Of a stretch of 64,000 nucleotides of DNA, positions 39,837 through 52,287 are shown piece by piece; the stretch's first letter is position 1; each line of letters begins with the position of its first letter. Position numbers and translations under genes: made by a program. The stretch spans positions 558,001-622,000 of the forward strand of contig JASJOG010000152.1 of the NCBI GenBank assembly GCA_030142905.1, read 5' to 3'. A model generated the notes under the pieces. The model had not been told where the DNA came from, ran no database searches, and was given only the letters and a program-made list of their open reading frames with translations. The stretch is from Heliopora coerulea. Taxonomy: Eukaryota > Cnidaria > Anthozoa > Scleralcyonacea > Helioporidae.

Positions 39837-42800
39837 TTACAATAAGTTGTTTTTCGGTGTCACGTCTTCAAATCCGGGGGGAGGCCTGCACGGTATCTGG
39901 TTTGTAGAGATTTCACTATTACGCGTCTTTTGACTGGAAGGCTTTTTTGAGAATTTCCGATCATTCGTATCGAGTGTTCTCCTGGGTTTGGCTTTAGCAG
40001 CTGAGGTATTAGAAGTCTTAGGAGGATATTCTCTGGCGGCTTCTTGGGTATTTAGGGTATCTTTTCGTGGCTTTCTCGGTACACCTTTTCTGGAATTCTT
40101 TGGACCAATTCTGTAATCAGATCTCACACCATCACACCTGGTTTCTATTTGATCCGATTTTGAAGAACAATCAGTGCTTATTCCACTGTCTGTTGAACTC
40201 GGTGAAATTTCCTTTGGTTCCGCCGCACTACTTTGTGAAACTAAACCACTATTCATTTCATTATTACATGTTCCTGCACGTTCTCTCTTTCCCGTATCCT
40301 CCTCGTTCACTCGTTTCTGAGGTTCCGATGTGGATTTGGATGATGTATTTTGCTGGTCTCCCTTATCCTCTGAGCAAAAGGCTAAAGGATCAATGTTTAT
40401 TCCATTTTGCTCAGTTCTTCCACGTCGATTTCCAACTTTATCCTCGTTGTTCACTCGACTTCGACGTCCGGACTTGTATTTCGACCTTTCCCTCCTGTCG
40501 TGAACTTTCTCTCGGCTTACGTAATTTTCACCATTTTTCCACGAGGAAGGTTCTCTGTTCACGTCTTTTCCAAGGGTCGCCACCTCGCCTTCTTCATTAT
40601 CCCTTCGTTGTTCCCTAGATCTCCTTCCTAGTCTCCTTGGGCCACTGCCATCCCTTCTTTCTACGTTGTATTGTGTTGTATTGTTCTCGTTATTGACTCT
40701 TCGTTTTCTGAGTTCTTTACGATAACCTTCCCTCCAACCCCGATCTTTTTCCCTTCTTTTTTCACTTTCATCCGTTTCTAACGCATCCTGTGGGTCATTC
40801 CGACCATTTACCCTACTATTCCCAGCCCGATCCTCTTCAGCAGATTTACCCCTTCTTATTCCCTCCCTTCCTTTGAAACTTTCTTTAATCGTTCGTCGCT
40901 TATCGTTTGACAACTTAATGGTTTCAACATTTTTACCTGTCACTGCGTTGTCACAAGTGGAGGTCATCTGAAGGTTCTTTCCACCACCTGGTTCTTCCTA
41001 GACAAAATTGAATAATTTTCAAAAATCTTTCCACTTGAATTAAGATTTTAACATAAACAACATTGTGTAGTTTTAAGTACCACGACGTCCTTAATTCCGA
41101 TGAAGTATTTATTTCGTTCTTCCTCGATGTTGATAATTCCGCCTTTCCGTTTCTGATACTCCAGGATTCTCTCCCTTTCTTTCTGAGCTGCTTTCTGTTT
41201 TTTGTCCGCTTTGTAGACAAACTTTTCTTCAGGAACCCAACAGTCGTATGTACTTTCAAGGTCATGTATGTCAAAATCAATCTCAAGTCTACACATCGGA
41301 CAAAGTACCTAGAATACAAGAAAAACAAATCGACGTTATTGTTTTTAGACAAATATAACACAGCGTTCGAAATAAGCGTCGGGCGAGTCATTGTGTTTTA
41401 CCAAACTACCGCGTTCCATTCGCAGACCTACCTTAGTATTTTCACACAGGAAGTGATCGACGTATTTCCCAAGGCATAACGAATGAAAATAATGATAGCA
41501 ATTCGTTTTTATGAAAGGTCTTCCTTCCTGCAAACCAACAAATGCAAAACTTCTTTTCACGAGGTTTACGGAGACTGGCTACGATGGTATCACGAATGAT
41601 AAATAACAATAATAGAACGAAGAGACAGAGATAAGGACACAGAGGAGGGGAGGGAGGGGAAGCAAAAGAAAGAGGTTGAAAAGGAGAAAGAAGTGCATAA
41701 GAAAGAAGAGAAAGAAAATAAGGAGGAACGAGATTGAGATGGAAAAGGATATGGAGGACAAGGAGGAAGGAGAATGGCTGGGAAAAGGGAAGTGGAAAAA
41801 CAAAACAGTCGGAGGTGGAAGAAAAAAGGAAAAAAGGAAAAGGAGAAAGAGACAAAGAAGAAGAATGAGAAAACAGAGAAGAATCATATGATGATAAACA
41901 AGGAGGATGAGGAGGAAGAAAACACAGTAATCCAATTTCTGAGGTAAAAAAAGAGAAATTTCTGTCTTACATGGAAGTGCTCCAAGCAGATGACACAAGG
42001 GCAACTTGGTACATTGTTGTCAGACAAACACTCTTTGGTGTACTGTAATTTAAAGTAAGTAAAAAACAACATATAACAATATTAGTAATAGATTATTATT
42101 ATAGATGATAGATGAATGATCATCAAGCCAAATACTCAGAAAAAAGATTTTTGAGCCCCAGACAGGGACATCTAATGTACAATATTAGTAATACAATTTA
42201 AAAAAGAAGCTTTTTGTCTGAAATTGTTAAGTGCCACAAATGGAAAAATAAGAATCGAGTTGTCCTTCTACCTCAATCAAATCATACAGCATAGGAGAGC
42301 CAGTCTTTTCTCTGGCCAGTTCAAAAAGGTTTTCTTGAATGCTTCAAGCAAAAACAAAATGATTACATATAATTACACAATTAAAACATTTCATCTTTTG
42401 ACTTCACAACAAGAACATTCTAAAAACATTTAGAGATTTTTCATAGAGTTACTTTCCCGCATTCCTAACAGTGGTGTAGAAAGGAATACTAACAGCTTGG
42501 GCAAACTGGACTTGTGGTGCCTCCCCCCTTTACTGCTGACTTGAAAGATGACAAAAATCAGAGGTAAATCTTAAGGAGTGGTGCAGCCCACATGAAAAGA
42601 ATTCCTGAGGTGAATGATGGCTCTGTATCATAACAGTTTGGCCTTGAGTACTCTGGACCAAGCTCAGGTAATCTGTGCTGGTTACCACAAGTGTTGCCAT
42701 TTCTACTACTCCACTACTGGTTTTTAGGCCAGAATGTGCATATCTGATGTGAAAAGCAAACTTTCTCTTTAACTATTGTATAAGGCCACCCTAATATTGA

Positions 42801-43773
42801 TATTGACTGAACCTGAAATTATGTTGAGAAAAGTGCAAAAAGTGGTGAATAACTTAGTTTCAAGTAACTCCATAGGAATAGCCTCAGAAATTGTTGAATG
42901 ACTCATGCATAAGTATGCCATTTTGTCCATTTGCATGCCATGTATGCCACTAAAATGTATTCACATGTACAAGGTCTTGGTGAGTTATACCCAACTCTGC
43001 AAACTGGGATATACTACAGGTTAGGTTGGACTGTCTCAATTTGTCTCTATCAAAGCACAGTCGTAATAGTTTCACAGAGGCTCCTTGTACCTCGATTTCA
43101 TTCAAAATATTACATTAACGCTAAAACAGGAACTCAGTTGCTCAGAGACACGATACTTACCTATTGACATGAACGTCTGACAAACCTCTGGGATTCTGAA
43201 TAGTTATTTCAGGAATGACGCAAGGATACTACAGTTGTTAAGTGTAATGTAAAAATGAGTTTAGGGAAACGACAACAAAATTTATATATTAATTACACTA
43301 AAATTAGGGTAACTAGACAACTTTGAAGAACCTGCCTACCTCCTCAGGTATTTCAAGACGAAGATTAAGACAAACATATTTAAGAGATGGGTCATCGTCT
43401 TCTGTGCTCGGATGAAGTAATAAAGTCAACGCAGAAGGCCTAAAAATGAAAATGCGGAGATAAAAATTTTCAAAAAGCATAAAGTGTCCATACAACATGT
43501 CATGACAAGAAAAAAATTGTGATTATTTTTACCTGTCCACTGGTCCTTCAAGCACAAGTTCATGAATGTAGATAGCTTGGAGTAGTTCTACTTCTTCCAG
43601 AAGATGCCCTCTGCTATTAAATTAAGGGAAAATGTATTAAATATTGATGGTAGTAAGGCAGTTTAAAGGTAGTTGGCAGTTAAATATTGAAGGTATATTT
43701 TGAAGAGTAGAAAGCAATTGAAGTAAATAAAGAAACGCAAAGATTACCTTTCGGCATCTTCGATGGACGCCAT
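39837..43773 (-). CDS. RNF25: RNF25-like E3 ubiquitin ligase, RWD + RING, 633 aa
   Basis: Nine exons on the minus strand: 43748-43773, 43533-43613, 43340-43439, 43161-43228, 42272-42341, 41971-42042, 41432-41527, 41081-41308 and 39837-40997. All splice phases agree. The protein starts MASIEDAE. An RWD domain covers residues 10-115, with ELLQAIYIHEL, the YPCVIPEITI motif and NPRGLSD. The RING covers roughly 129-177 (SCPCVICLEHF, NCYHYFHSLCL, VLCPMC). A short conserved block KGGIINIEEERNKYFI follows, as in vertebrate RNF25, and then a long charged, low-complexity tail. RNF25 is an E3 ligase that recruits UBE2D-type E2s. Its duplicated last exon lies at 4581-5741. A poly(A)-type AATAAA lies just past the stop. 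Its start is 439 bp from the K2P channel start. Confidence 0.92.
41640..41930. repeat. Purine-rich (GGA/GAA) tract in RNF25 intron 6
   Basis: A nearly pure purine run on the plus strand lies between exons 41432-41527 and 41971-42042. It creates several overlapping Lys/Arg/Glu- or Phe/Ser/Leu-rich artefact frames and no gene. Confidence 0.85.
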
Positions 43774-44212
43774 ATTGGAAAGCGGTGGAGTTCGCGGCCT
43801 CATCTTAGCAATTTCCCCAGCGAAAATTGCAACCCCAAGTATCCCCCTACCCCTATTGATCGAGCGGCTCAGCACTGCAAGTAGTTTCTTACGGCTGAAT
43901 CTTTTGCACAATTACCTCCGTTTTTTTATCTTCCCCCCTCCCTACAGGGACTATTAAATTGACACAAACATACATTGTTATCACGTCACATAGAACAGCA
44001 TTTGGCCTAAAATCATCACAATGCAATTACTCGAGTCGTTTCATATTTCTGAATTATTATTAATAATTAATACACAGAATATATGCCAATTAAGTACCAG
44101 GTATAAATAAATGACAACTGGATCTTTAACCATAAATAAAAAAGATCTATGCTTCAGTGTTCGATGTCCATAAATGGACTAAAGCAGCGTTAAGTATCAC
44201 TTAAGTCCTTCA
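43774..44212. promoter_or_regulatory. Shared head-to-head promoter region RNF25 / K2P
   Basis: Only 439 bp separate the divergent start codons, so the two genes probably share a bidirectional promoter. The RNF25 side (43774-43960) is comparatively GC-rich. No TATA box can be assigned with confidence. Confidence 0.5.
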
Positions 44213-47200
44213 ATGACCAAGTTTAAAACGTTCTTGCTAGAAATCGTCATTTTTGTCTGCTTTCTTTTTATCGGAGCGGCAGTATTTCAAGCTTTGGAAC
44301 AAGAAGAGTCAAGACACACTCAGTCAAACAACAATGAACTGTTGTTATCTGTGCTCCACCAAATCAGCCACAAATACAACATTACAGTCAAAGAACTGAA
44401 TTCAACAGTGGAACAACTCAGAACTTCTTTACGAAATGCGGGTGAAGGAAAATGGGAAAAGTGGAGCTTCGTGGGATCTTATTTATTTGCAGGGACAGTG
44501 GCTTTTACGATAGGTATTCCGAAGAACTATTTGTAATACATCTCTCGTTTTTGGATTTTCTTAAAACCACGTACCTTCCTGACCTTAACAGTTCGAACTT
44601 TAGGTACCCTAAACGAAGCTCAAGTATGTTGGGTAAATAATAACATGCAGGTATTTTTAGATATTCTTTTTAGGATTTCAAAGTTTACCCTTTTCAACCT
44701 CATTCTTGTGCCTGTAATTCAAAAGAAATAATGAAAGGAGCAGACTTTGAAACTTTGAGAATGAACAATTAATGGTCATATCAATGGTTTCGCCAAGCAA
44801 AGAGTTAGGAACAAGCGACGTGATGTCGAAAGTGGCTATGATTAATTTATCAGAATTATAATCTAAATTAAGCAGTTTTTTTTAACAAAGGAGGAAAGAG
44901 ACCATGAATACCTGAATAGGGTAGATGGAGAAGAGGGGCAAGAAATTTAGTAATTTTGTTAGAATGACAGCTTTCTATGCGAAGTGACCACCTTTATGGA
45001 AGGATCTTCAAGCCTAGTTTCCATATCACTGTAAATGAAGGCCGCATGTGGGCGTCATATGACATGCAAGAACCGGCAAACCAAAATAAGTGTCTAACCG
45101 GGAATTAATAAACATTTGGCGTTGTTTCCAACCAGTTGCAGAAACTTCAGTCGAAGTCTTGGAAAACCAAGAATGGCGATGGGAACTCAATCCGCAAGGG
45201 CGAGTGTTTCCATTAGTTCGAGTTATTTTCAAACTTCCATGAGTGTTTCTCTAACTCGACAGGAATACGGAAACGTTTTCTTGGAAACTACGTTGGACGT
45301 AATCATAGTTAACTTACCGTTCATAACTACCCAAGAGGAAATAAAAAAAACAAGTCAAACATTGCTCTGCATCTAGTTTTCTTTTTTTTTAGGTTTTGGT
45401 CATCAAACGCCAAAAACAACGTTGGGACAACTGATGGTAATATTTTATGCGATGATTGCAATTCCAATAACAGGTATTTTCAACTGGATTTACCTGCTCT
45501 GCTTCACGAAGAAATCTTTTTTTTTTTAACGATTCATCTATCTAAACTCCTTAACGCACGAACAAAAAATGACAATGCAAAGCCTGTTACCGAAGCCCAC
45601 GTTCAGTCCCAAGCTGTATGAAAAGTTGCACCAGTAACATCGCTTAAAATGTTGGATAAAAGCTGTGGAAAATTATGCACGTGTAAATGTACACAGAAAG
45701 GCAGGTGCGGCAAAGTCGACATTTGTCGGTCGATTCTCCCTGTCACCATGCAGGGAGAATGTCTTTATCCATGAATTGACCAAGTTCCTTACCAGTGTTA
45801 CGGGTACCTGGCTTTAGAAGAAATTGTGAAGGTTTAGCAGTTTTTGATCTACATGTTACATGTCAAATTACTATAATGCAATCTGGCGACCAAACCAAAA
45901 CGTATTTTACTATGCAAACATTCATCATTCCCGCAAACATTTGGCATGAACAACATTAAAATGCCCCTTGAGTTGGTTGTTATAGTTTGAGTGCAAAATC
46001 TGCATTCAAATTTGGTCCATTTCTCTAAGAGAACGCATGTTTTGAAAAACGAAACTCCAGAATTTTGCTTAAATCACAACCCTGTATGCGTTTTTTCGGG
46101 CTCATAATTCATTCCTAATTCATACAATTTTAAGAACGTTAAATTAATGTGAAGTATATTCAAAGGCGGATCAAACACAAGGGATTGGAAAATTTGAATG
46201 CCAGGCATCAAGCCAAAACAGCCAGCTTCAGGGGGCTACACGTATTATGACCGGCCAATCCAGGCGGAAATCGAAGTGTGGTTAGTAATATTACAGCCCA
46301 GTAAACAATTTTGATAAAAAAAACATCGTTCACACAATGCAGTAAAGGACTCAAGTTAGAGACAGCAAAATTTTAATTAGTGATATATCGTTATTGATCA
46401 CGTAACATTATAAAAGTAATGAGAATGTTTACAAGAATTGAGCTCAAAATAGTAAAAAGTGATTACAAAAACAGAAGATCGTTAAACCATCTCTTGTAAA
46501 CATTGTCATTATCCTGAGGATGTCACATGATCAATAACGAAAAGTCAGTAATTAAAAACTTCACTGTGTCTCGTAACTTCAGTTACGTCTGAAAATTGTC
46601 AACGAATGTTATTATCAAAATTATTGGCTGGATTATTACTCAGTGGATGTTAAGTGACTTTCACCCAAGAAATCTCTTTTCTCTGTTTTATCTAGCACTA
46701 CTATTATCAGCATGTGGTGAGAAATTGGCCAAACAACAACGAAGTGTGGTTATTTTCATCGAAACGAAACTATTTAAAAGAACTCCAACTTATCTAAAAC
46801 TTAAGACCATTGTCTTCAACATCGCAGTTCTGGTTTTATTTTTTATGATAATAAGCCTACAGGCAAAGTAAGTAAATCCCACTGTACTCTTCAGTAGTTT
46901 CTGTTTGCAGTGAACGTAAAAGAAATGGATATTAAACAATTATTGGACGAGACTTTCTTGATATCCAGAGTTATCAAGGTCGGAAACGAAGGCTAAAGTT
47001 GACAATAAGGTAGTATGTCATAAAATACACAACAACGGTAACTCCGAATAACAATAAAATTTTAATTTCAACGTTTCGGTTACGTTTTCGTCATCATCAT
47101 CTAGGCAGTGTTGAATGTCGAGCAAAAAGCTAAAAGGATCGGGAAAATCATTGACTTGTAAAAGAATACACAAATGAAGCAAACTAAATCTAATACTAAA

Positions 47201-47700
47201 TTATCTCAGCTTATGTCTTGGTAATAACTGGTTCATATCTACCCCGCCGCTTGGCAGCTTCCTAAATATTCACTGACAATCATCTCGACTTTGGTGACTG
47301 TTTATTTACATTGTTGTGTAGGTATTATTATGACGGCTGGACGATTCTGGAAGGGATATATTTCCTATGGATATGTTTAACAACTGTTGGTTTTGGTGAT
47401 TACATGGTGAACAACGGCAAACCTTACTACGAAGGACAAAGCGTAAAGACCATGATGTTACGGCTTAATATCATTCTTCTCGTCATTGGACTCTGTCAAG
47501 TCTCGTGCATTTTAGTTTCAATTCAAAACGCACTTGAACTAAACGTGATTCAAAAAGTGGGAACTGTTGAAGAAATTGAATCCAATGAGGAACAAAAGCG
47601 GAAAAGCAAGATACCCGAAGTTTCGGGGGGTGATAATGAAGGTCGCGAAATAGACGTAGTCAGCATTGAAAATCGAGAAAATGATCAAGGTTCTTCTTAA
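44213..47700 (+). CDS. Two-pore domain K+ channel (K2P), 310 aa
   Basis: Four exons: 44213-44513, 45393-45473, 46696-46867 and 47322-47700, in phase throughout. The N-terminus MTKFKTFLLEIVIFVCF leads directly into transmembrane helix 1. An extracellular cap region with N-glycosylation-type motifs (NIT, NST) follows. Pore 1 has the filter TIGFG, split by intron 1, and transmembrane helix 2 follows (QLMVIFYAMIAIPIT). Then come a basic cytosolic loop and helix 3 (IVFNIAVLVLFFMII). Pore 2 has the filter TTVGFGD, and helix 4 contains LRLNIILLVIGLC. The tail is short and acidic. K2P channels are dimers that carry background K+ leak current. The subfamily (TWIK/TASK/TREK) cannot be fixed by eye. Intron 2 holds a 190-bp fold-back MITE. 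Confidence 0.9.
46372..46560. mobile_element. Fold-back MITE in K2P intron 2
   Basis: TCGTTATTGATCACGTAACA and its inverse near 46525-46545 (ATGATCAATAACGA) form long arms. Outer TTTTAATTA and TAATTAAAA words extend them. No ORF is present. Confidence 0.75.
47060..47115 (-). repeat. Ribozyme-type retroelement relic
   Basis: On the minus strand, GATGATGATGACGAAAACGT then AACCGAAACGTTG resembles the hammerhead-bearing ends of Penelope-like elements, but the CUGANGA core is altered. It lies in K2P intron 3. Confidence 0.35.
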
Positions 47701-48490
47701 TGAAAACTATGAATTTCGATTATTCACGACGATGACCAAAATGAATTCGGGAATTTACATTTAAAATGTATGACTTTTGACGTTGTTGTAGAACTTATGA
47801 CTAGAAATCTCCAGCGTGCTTTTTTCTTCTGATCGTTTGAATACGGCGAGGGCCGAGCAGACAGCTACGTTAGAACTTTGCGGGGGCAAAATGCAACCAG
47901 GTACCTTAAAGGGAAGGGGGTGAAACACTGATATCAGCCAGGGGTGTCGCCAGGCTTGGAGAAGTGGGGGGTCCTAAAGCTGACGTTACAAAATTTTTTT
48001 CATTCAGACAAGAGGCCTGGAAACCAGACAGAATGATTTGCGAATTAGGTCAATTATTTTCACTGGCACACAAAGTGTAAATCATTGTTGTTGGTAACAG
48101 ATCTTCGATGTTTGAGAGGTTTGTCAGTGACCTCAAGGGGTCTTCGCTGGTCACCCACACACACCACACCAGCTTCTCGGATTTGGAAATGAAAAAATTG
48201 GTCCAGAAAAGAGGTCAAGGAACATTACTCCTTGAATCCCCCCTCGCGGCGATACTCCTGACATCAGCTCCACCAAAATCACTGGGTCGTCAAATGAAAG
48301 TCAAGGCTTCAAATTTCAGCTTAAACGAGTTTTATTCCCTTGTTCATTGTGGTAATTCCGATCTTCTAAGTAGTCTACCATTATGGCTTGACATTGAAAT
48401 ATTTCTGTTTATTCCTATTTGGGTTATGCTTTTAGAGGTCGAGTTTCAGTCATTAATTTACATATTCCGCATGAGCACCACACACCTAAA
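47701..48490. other. Spacer between K2P and serine racemase 3' ends
   Basis: This is a convergent intergenic region that should hold both 3' UTRs. No further gene is seen. A plus-strand open frame at 48108-48803 is mostly antisense to the serine racemase terminal exon. Confidence 0.6.
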
Positions 48491-49796
48491 TCAGTTCTTG
48501 GTCCACGGCAGATTATCTAGATCTAAATTCCCACCACACAGTAAAAGCGCCACGTTCTTCACTTCAGCGGTTATTCTCTTAAACTTATCATTAAGCACAG
48601 CAGCTAGTACCACACCTGATGATGGTTCAATGACTATCTTCATTCGTTCCAAGACCAGCCGTGTTGCCGAAATGATCTCTTCTTCGGTGACCGTAATGAC
48701 GTCATCAATATTGTCTAATATGATTGGCCACGTGATTTCACCTACACTTGTTCTCAGGCCATCAGCAATAGTATCAGGGGGTCCTAAAAGACGATATTTT
48801 TAAAGTTAAGTCTACTTGACCGTTGATAAAAAAAATTAGCTCAATACTGGATTTCCTAAAATTTTGCGGAAAATTTCTTGGCATAGTGCTAAGAAAAGCT
48901 CGAATTCAGTTTCTTTCGCAACTTCAGAGTTATATCGATTTAGAAATGTCTTATGCTGTCACATCTGACTTCGATTAGTCAATCAAAATATGCTCTGCTA
49001 AAAGAACAAATTAACTGGTAGCCCTTAGATTAGCACGAATCATTCTTTGCACAACTGGCCCAGCGACAATAACTTGTACTGATTAAGAGCAGAGAAGAAC
49101 TCTTTCTGATACAGGGTATTTAAAATAAAGCAAAAGTTGGCAGCTGTTTACCGACAATATGTTTAATTGAGGAAGAGTTTCAAATATCTGTAGTACTTCT
49201 GCGCAATTTGTTCCACGCCGGTCTAAAGAACTCAATTGATACGTTAGTCGGTCTTGCAAACTGAAGATAGCAGGCTCCACTATCAGCCGCAGTCGTGCAA
49301 CATTTGTCTCTCCGTCACCTGATATGGCGTCATATACCTTAATTTTATTAATTTTACCCGAAACGTGATTGTGAAACAAAAACAGATATGACAGATTTCC
49401 TTGATATGTGCTTATTTATAAAAAGATCCGGAGCTAAACCTATAAATACAACTCAGTCCTTAGTAAACAACCTGGTAGTGGTATTCTTTTCTTTGCAGCA
49501 AACGACTTAGCGCAGTCATCGGCGTTTAATGGTTCAGCAGCAAAAATCTTGATCTCTGGTTTGACTGACTTGGCAGCAACACAAACACCACTTATCAGTC
49601 CACCTCCTCCAACTGGAACAACAATTGCCTGAAGATTTGGCACCTTAAGAACAATAAGAATAAATGAATTCAATTGATGACAAAAAGAAGATTAAAGAGA
49701 ATAAAGGAGGGAAGGAAAATGGAGAAACAGAGACGGGGAAGGAGAGGAAAAGAGAGGGATGGGGAGAAAGAAAGAAAGAAAGGAAGAAAGAAAGAA

Positions 49797-49830
<34 letters not shown>

Positions 49831-51840
49831 GGTGGGAGAGGGGGAAAGGGGGAGACAGACAGATGGACACAGAAACAGGTTAACAGACTGACAGACATGA
49901 AGACAAGCTGGCAATACAGACAGACAACAAACAGAGAGATAGATCCAAAATACTAATGACATGTGATCAAAAACTGACCTGTTCCATCAGTTCCAAAGCA
50001 ATAGTACCTTGACCAGCAATGACATTTACATTGTCATAAGGGTGGATGAAATGAGCTGTCGTACCCAAGGACTTTAAAACATCTGCAGAAGTAGACTCAC
50101 GACCCTGGAGGAAAAAGACTAGGATTGATGGCAGACAGAAATATAGAATTTAGTTGTAAATGAACTGACAAAAAACTTAAAAAAACTGGGACTAGCAGAA
50201 TTGGTGAATGGTTGATTCACTCCTTACTGTTTAGATAGGTCTTCTCTTACTTATTCTAGCTGTCACCAGGTTGTTTAACTCACCAAAGGGAGGACTCTGA
50301 ATAAGAATTGTTTAGCTGACCTGAATTAACTCCTTTCACTCCAGATAGGGTTTCTGATAATTCACTTTGGCTAATGCCACATTATTGTTTGCCAAAGGTA
50401 AATCTCTGGACAAGAAAGGCACTGAACATGCAATGCCAATATGCCCCCTTCTGACTTGATTAGTTTCTGACAAGATTGGCGACAAAGACAAGGGAGAAAA
50501 CAAATCAAAATAACAAAAAACAAACAAGTTGCCAAAGTAACATATAAACCTGCATTTGAATTAGTAAATTATAGGTAATAAATAGATGTTTTCTGATCAA
50601 TACATACCTCTTTTGTATCAGCACATTCTGTGATATTTGCTCCATAACCTTTTACCGCCTCTTTTTTCATAGCTGGAGCACCTGATGGCATGACAACATG
50701 AGCTTTGATTCCTCTGAGCTGAGCAGCTAAAGCAATGCCCTGGGCATGATTTCCACTGCTGTATGTAACAACAGTCAATTGATCGCTTGAACAATTTGTC
50801 TTGCAGTCTTCAACTAGTTTACCAACTGCATTGGAAGCCCCTCTGAACTAGAAATATTTAGTACAAATCAGGTTTTCACTGTTTCAAGGCTAACATAGAT
50901 TAAAAGCAGAATTCACCCAATGGTATATTTTGTTTATCTGCACAGACATGGCACTTATTTGTTTTATAATGGACAGATCATAAAGGTAACATTTTCTCCT
51001 TAATTAATGTAAAACCTTAAATGATGGTCCAACTAGCAACATGTCTTGATCTCTTACAATATAAAATTATAGAGACTATTACACTGTTACAACTGTATGA
51101 CAAGAGAATGCAAGGATGGACCAAAGAGATTACACCCCAAAACACCAAACAATTTAATGTTACAAAGGTACACACACAAACAAGGGAGGCAGTCATATAT
51201 TCCAACAGCACATGACAGCCTCCATTGTGTCAGGTAAACACCCTATGTTTTATTATTATGCAATTCAGCTACAGGGCTGTGATGTAATTATTTTAATAGA
51301 CTATCTATCTATCTATCTATTATTAATTATATGATTGCAGCTCAGCTGACTGAGCAACAAAAGTTGAAATTGGTATTTGAAAACCAAAGTTAACCTTGGA
51401 CCCAGACAGGTGGGTCTCTAAGTGGTTATTCTCATATTCTCTCTTTTTCATCCCCTACCCACACCCGTAGAAGGGGTGTCGTTTTCTCGCCCCAGTTTTC
51501 TTTAGAAATGGGTCACAAAAATTAAATACGTAAAATATGTCAGGATAGCACGTGCTTGCGTTTCGGTTCAACAACATATATCGCTGATAGCATTTCAATA
51601 TTTCGTTGATATCCGTACCTTGAACGCGCCTACTTTCTGAAATACTTCGCACTTAAAAAACAGCGATCTACCAGCCATTTTATCGAGTGTCGAACAAGTC
51701 ATGATTGGTGTGCGATGGATATATGGAGCAATCCTTTTCCTAGCTTCTTGAACATCTTTCAGTGATACCCTTGTCGACATTCTGCGCTGTATTTTCAATA
51801 AAGACCTAGCTTTGATCGTGGTTGATGCTTTGATGTGCAT
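48491..51840 (-). CDS. SRR: Serine racemase, PLP-dependent, 330-350 aa
   Basis: Five minus-strand exons: 51619-51840, 50608-50847, 49979-50104, 49472-49643 and 48491-48783, with consistent phases. Visible features are the PLP lysine in VGAFK, SSGNHAQ (including the serine that acts as the opposite-face base in mammalian serine racemase), the PVGGGGLISG phosphate loop, AAEPLNADDC (the divalent-metal ligands Glu, Ala and Asp of animal SRR), IAGQGTIALE, and the IEPSSGVVLAA block near the C-terminus. The enzyme makes D-serine from L-serine and also deaminates serine to pyruvate. Two starts are possible. The upstream ATG adds 20 basic residues. The second (MSTRVSLKDV) matches the usual length and puts the PLP lysine at residue 54, close to human 56. 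I favour the second. A related threonine dehydratase is the main alternative. Confidence 0.9.
49680..49905. repeat. GA-rich microsatellite in SRR intron 3
   Basis: GAAAGAAA and GAGAGAGA runs lie between exons 49472-49643 and 49979-50104. Overlapping open frames on both strands are artefacts. Confidence 0.9.
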
Positions 51841-51965
51841 ACATGGGTGCCAACGTAGAACACCTCTTCACCACAATTTACCCTTCATTATTTCACCGCG
51901 TTCACTAATCGGCCTGGGACGAGAAGCGTCAAACCAATTAGGAGTGCGTAGTAACCACTGAACTG

Positions 51966-52003
<38 letters not shown>

Positions 52004-52090
52004 CATATAGTATCATACAAGAAACACAGATGACGATTGGTTTGAGAGTGCTCGATACCATGTAGGTAGAGCGAAATAACTTTAATAAAG

Positions 52091-52166
52091 TTAGAAGAGC
52101 GTTTGCTACTCGGAGTTTCACGTGTCTACAACACGATCATCAGGCAACTGACAGTTCGCTTCTACT
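52091..52166 (-). ncRNA. Hammerhead ribozyme, type I layout
   Basis: On the minus strand: outer stem I AGAAGCG, inner stem I TTGC, core CTGATGA, stem II CGTGT-TGTAG-ACACG, GAAA, stem III CT-CCG-AG, cleavage UA, then GCAA and CGC(T)CTTCT closing stem I. All invariant bases are present. It is the left arm of a near-perfect palindrome of about 230 bp. Confidence 0.75.
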
Positions 52167-52210
52167 ATTCATTTACATAATATGGGTACTATTCATTTAC
52201 ATAATATGAA

Positions 52211-52287
52211 TAGTAGAAGTGAACTGTCAGTTGCCTGATGATCGTGTTGTAGACACGTGAAACTCCGAGTAGCAAACGCTCTTCTAA
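52211..52287 (+). ncRNA. Hammerhead ribozyme, inverted partner
   Basis: Same motif as 52091-52166 on the opposite strand, with one change in the outer stem (GAAGTG for GAAGCG). CTGATGA, stem II CGTGT/ACACG, GAAA, stem III and UA are unchanged. The two copies point toward each other across a spacer that contains repeated ATTCATTTACATAATATG. Confidence 0.75.

Noticed and set aside
40067..40618. 183-aa plus-strand frame, also present at 4812-5363
   Set aside because: It is antisense to the RNF25 last exon and is preserved only because that exon was duplicated.
44640..45380. Possible retroelement coding sequence in K2P intron 1
   Set aside because: Short frames hint at a repeat, but no reverse-transcriptase or nuclease motif could be read on either strand.
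48108..48803. 231-aa plus-strand open frame
   Set aside because: Its right half is exactly antisense to the serine racemase terminal exon, which has clear homology and correct splice sites.
49645..49962. Ser/Leu-rich and Lys/Glu-rich frames on both strands
   Set aside because: They are artefacts of a GA microsatellite in an SRR intron.
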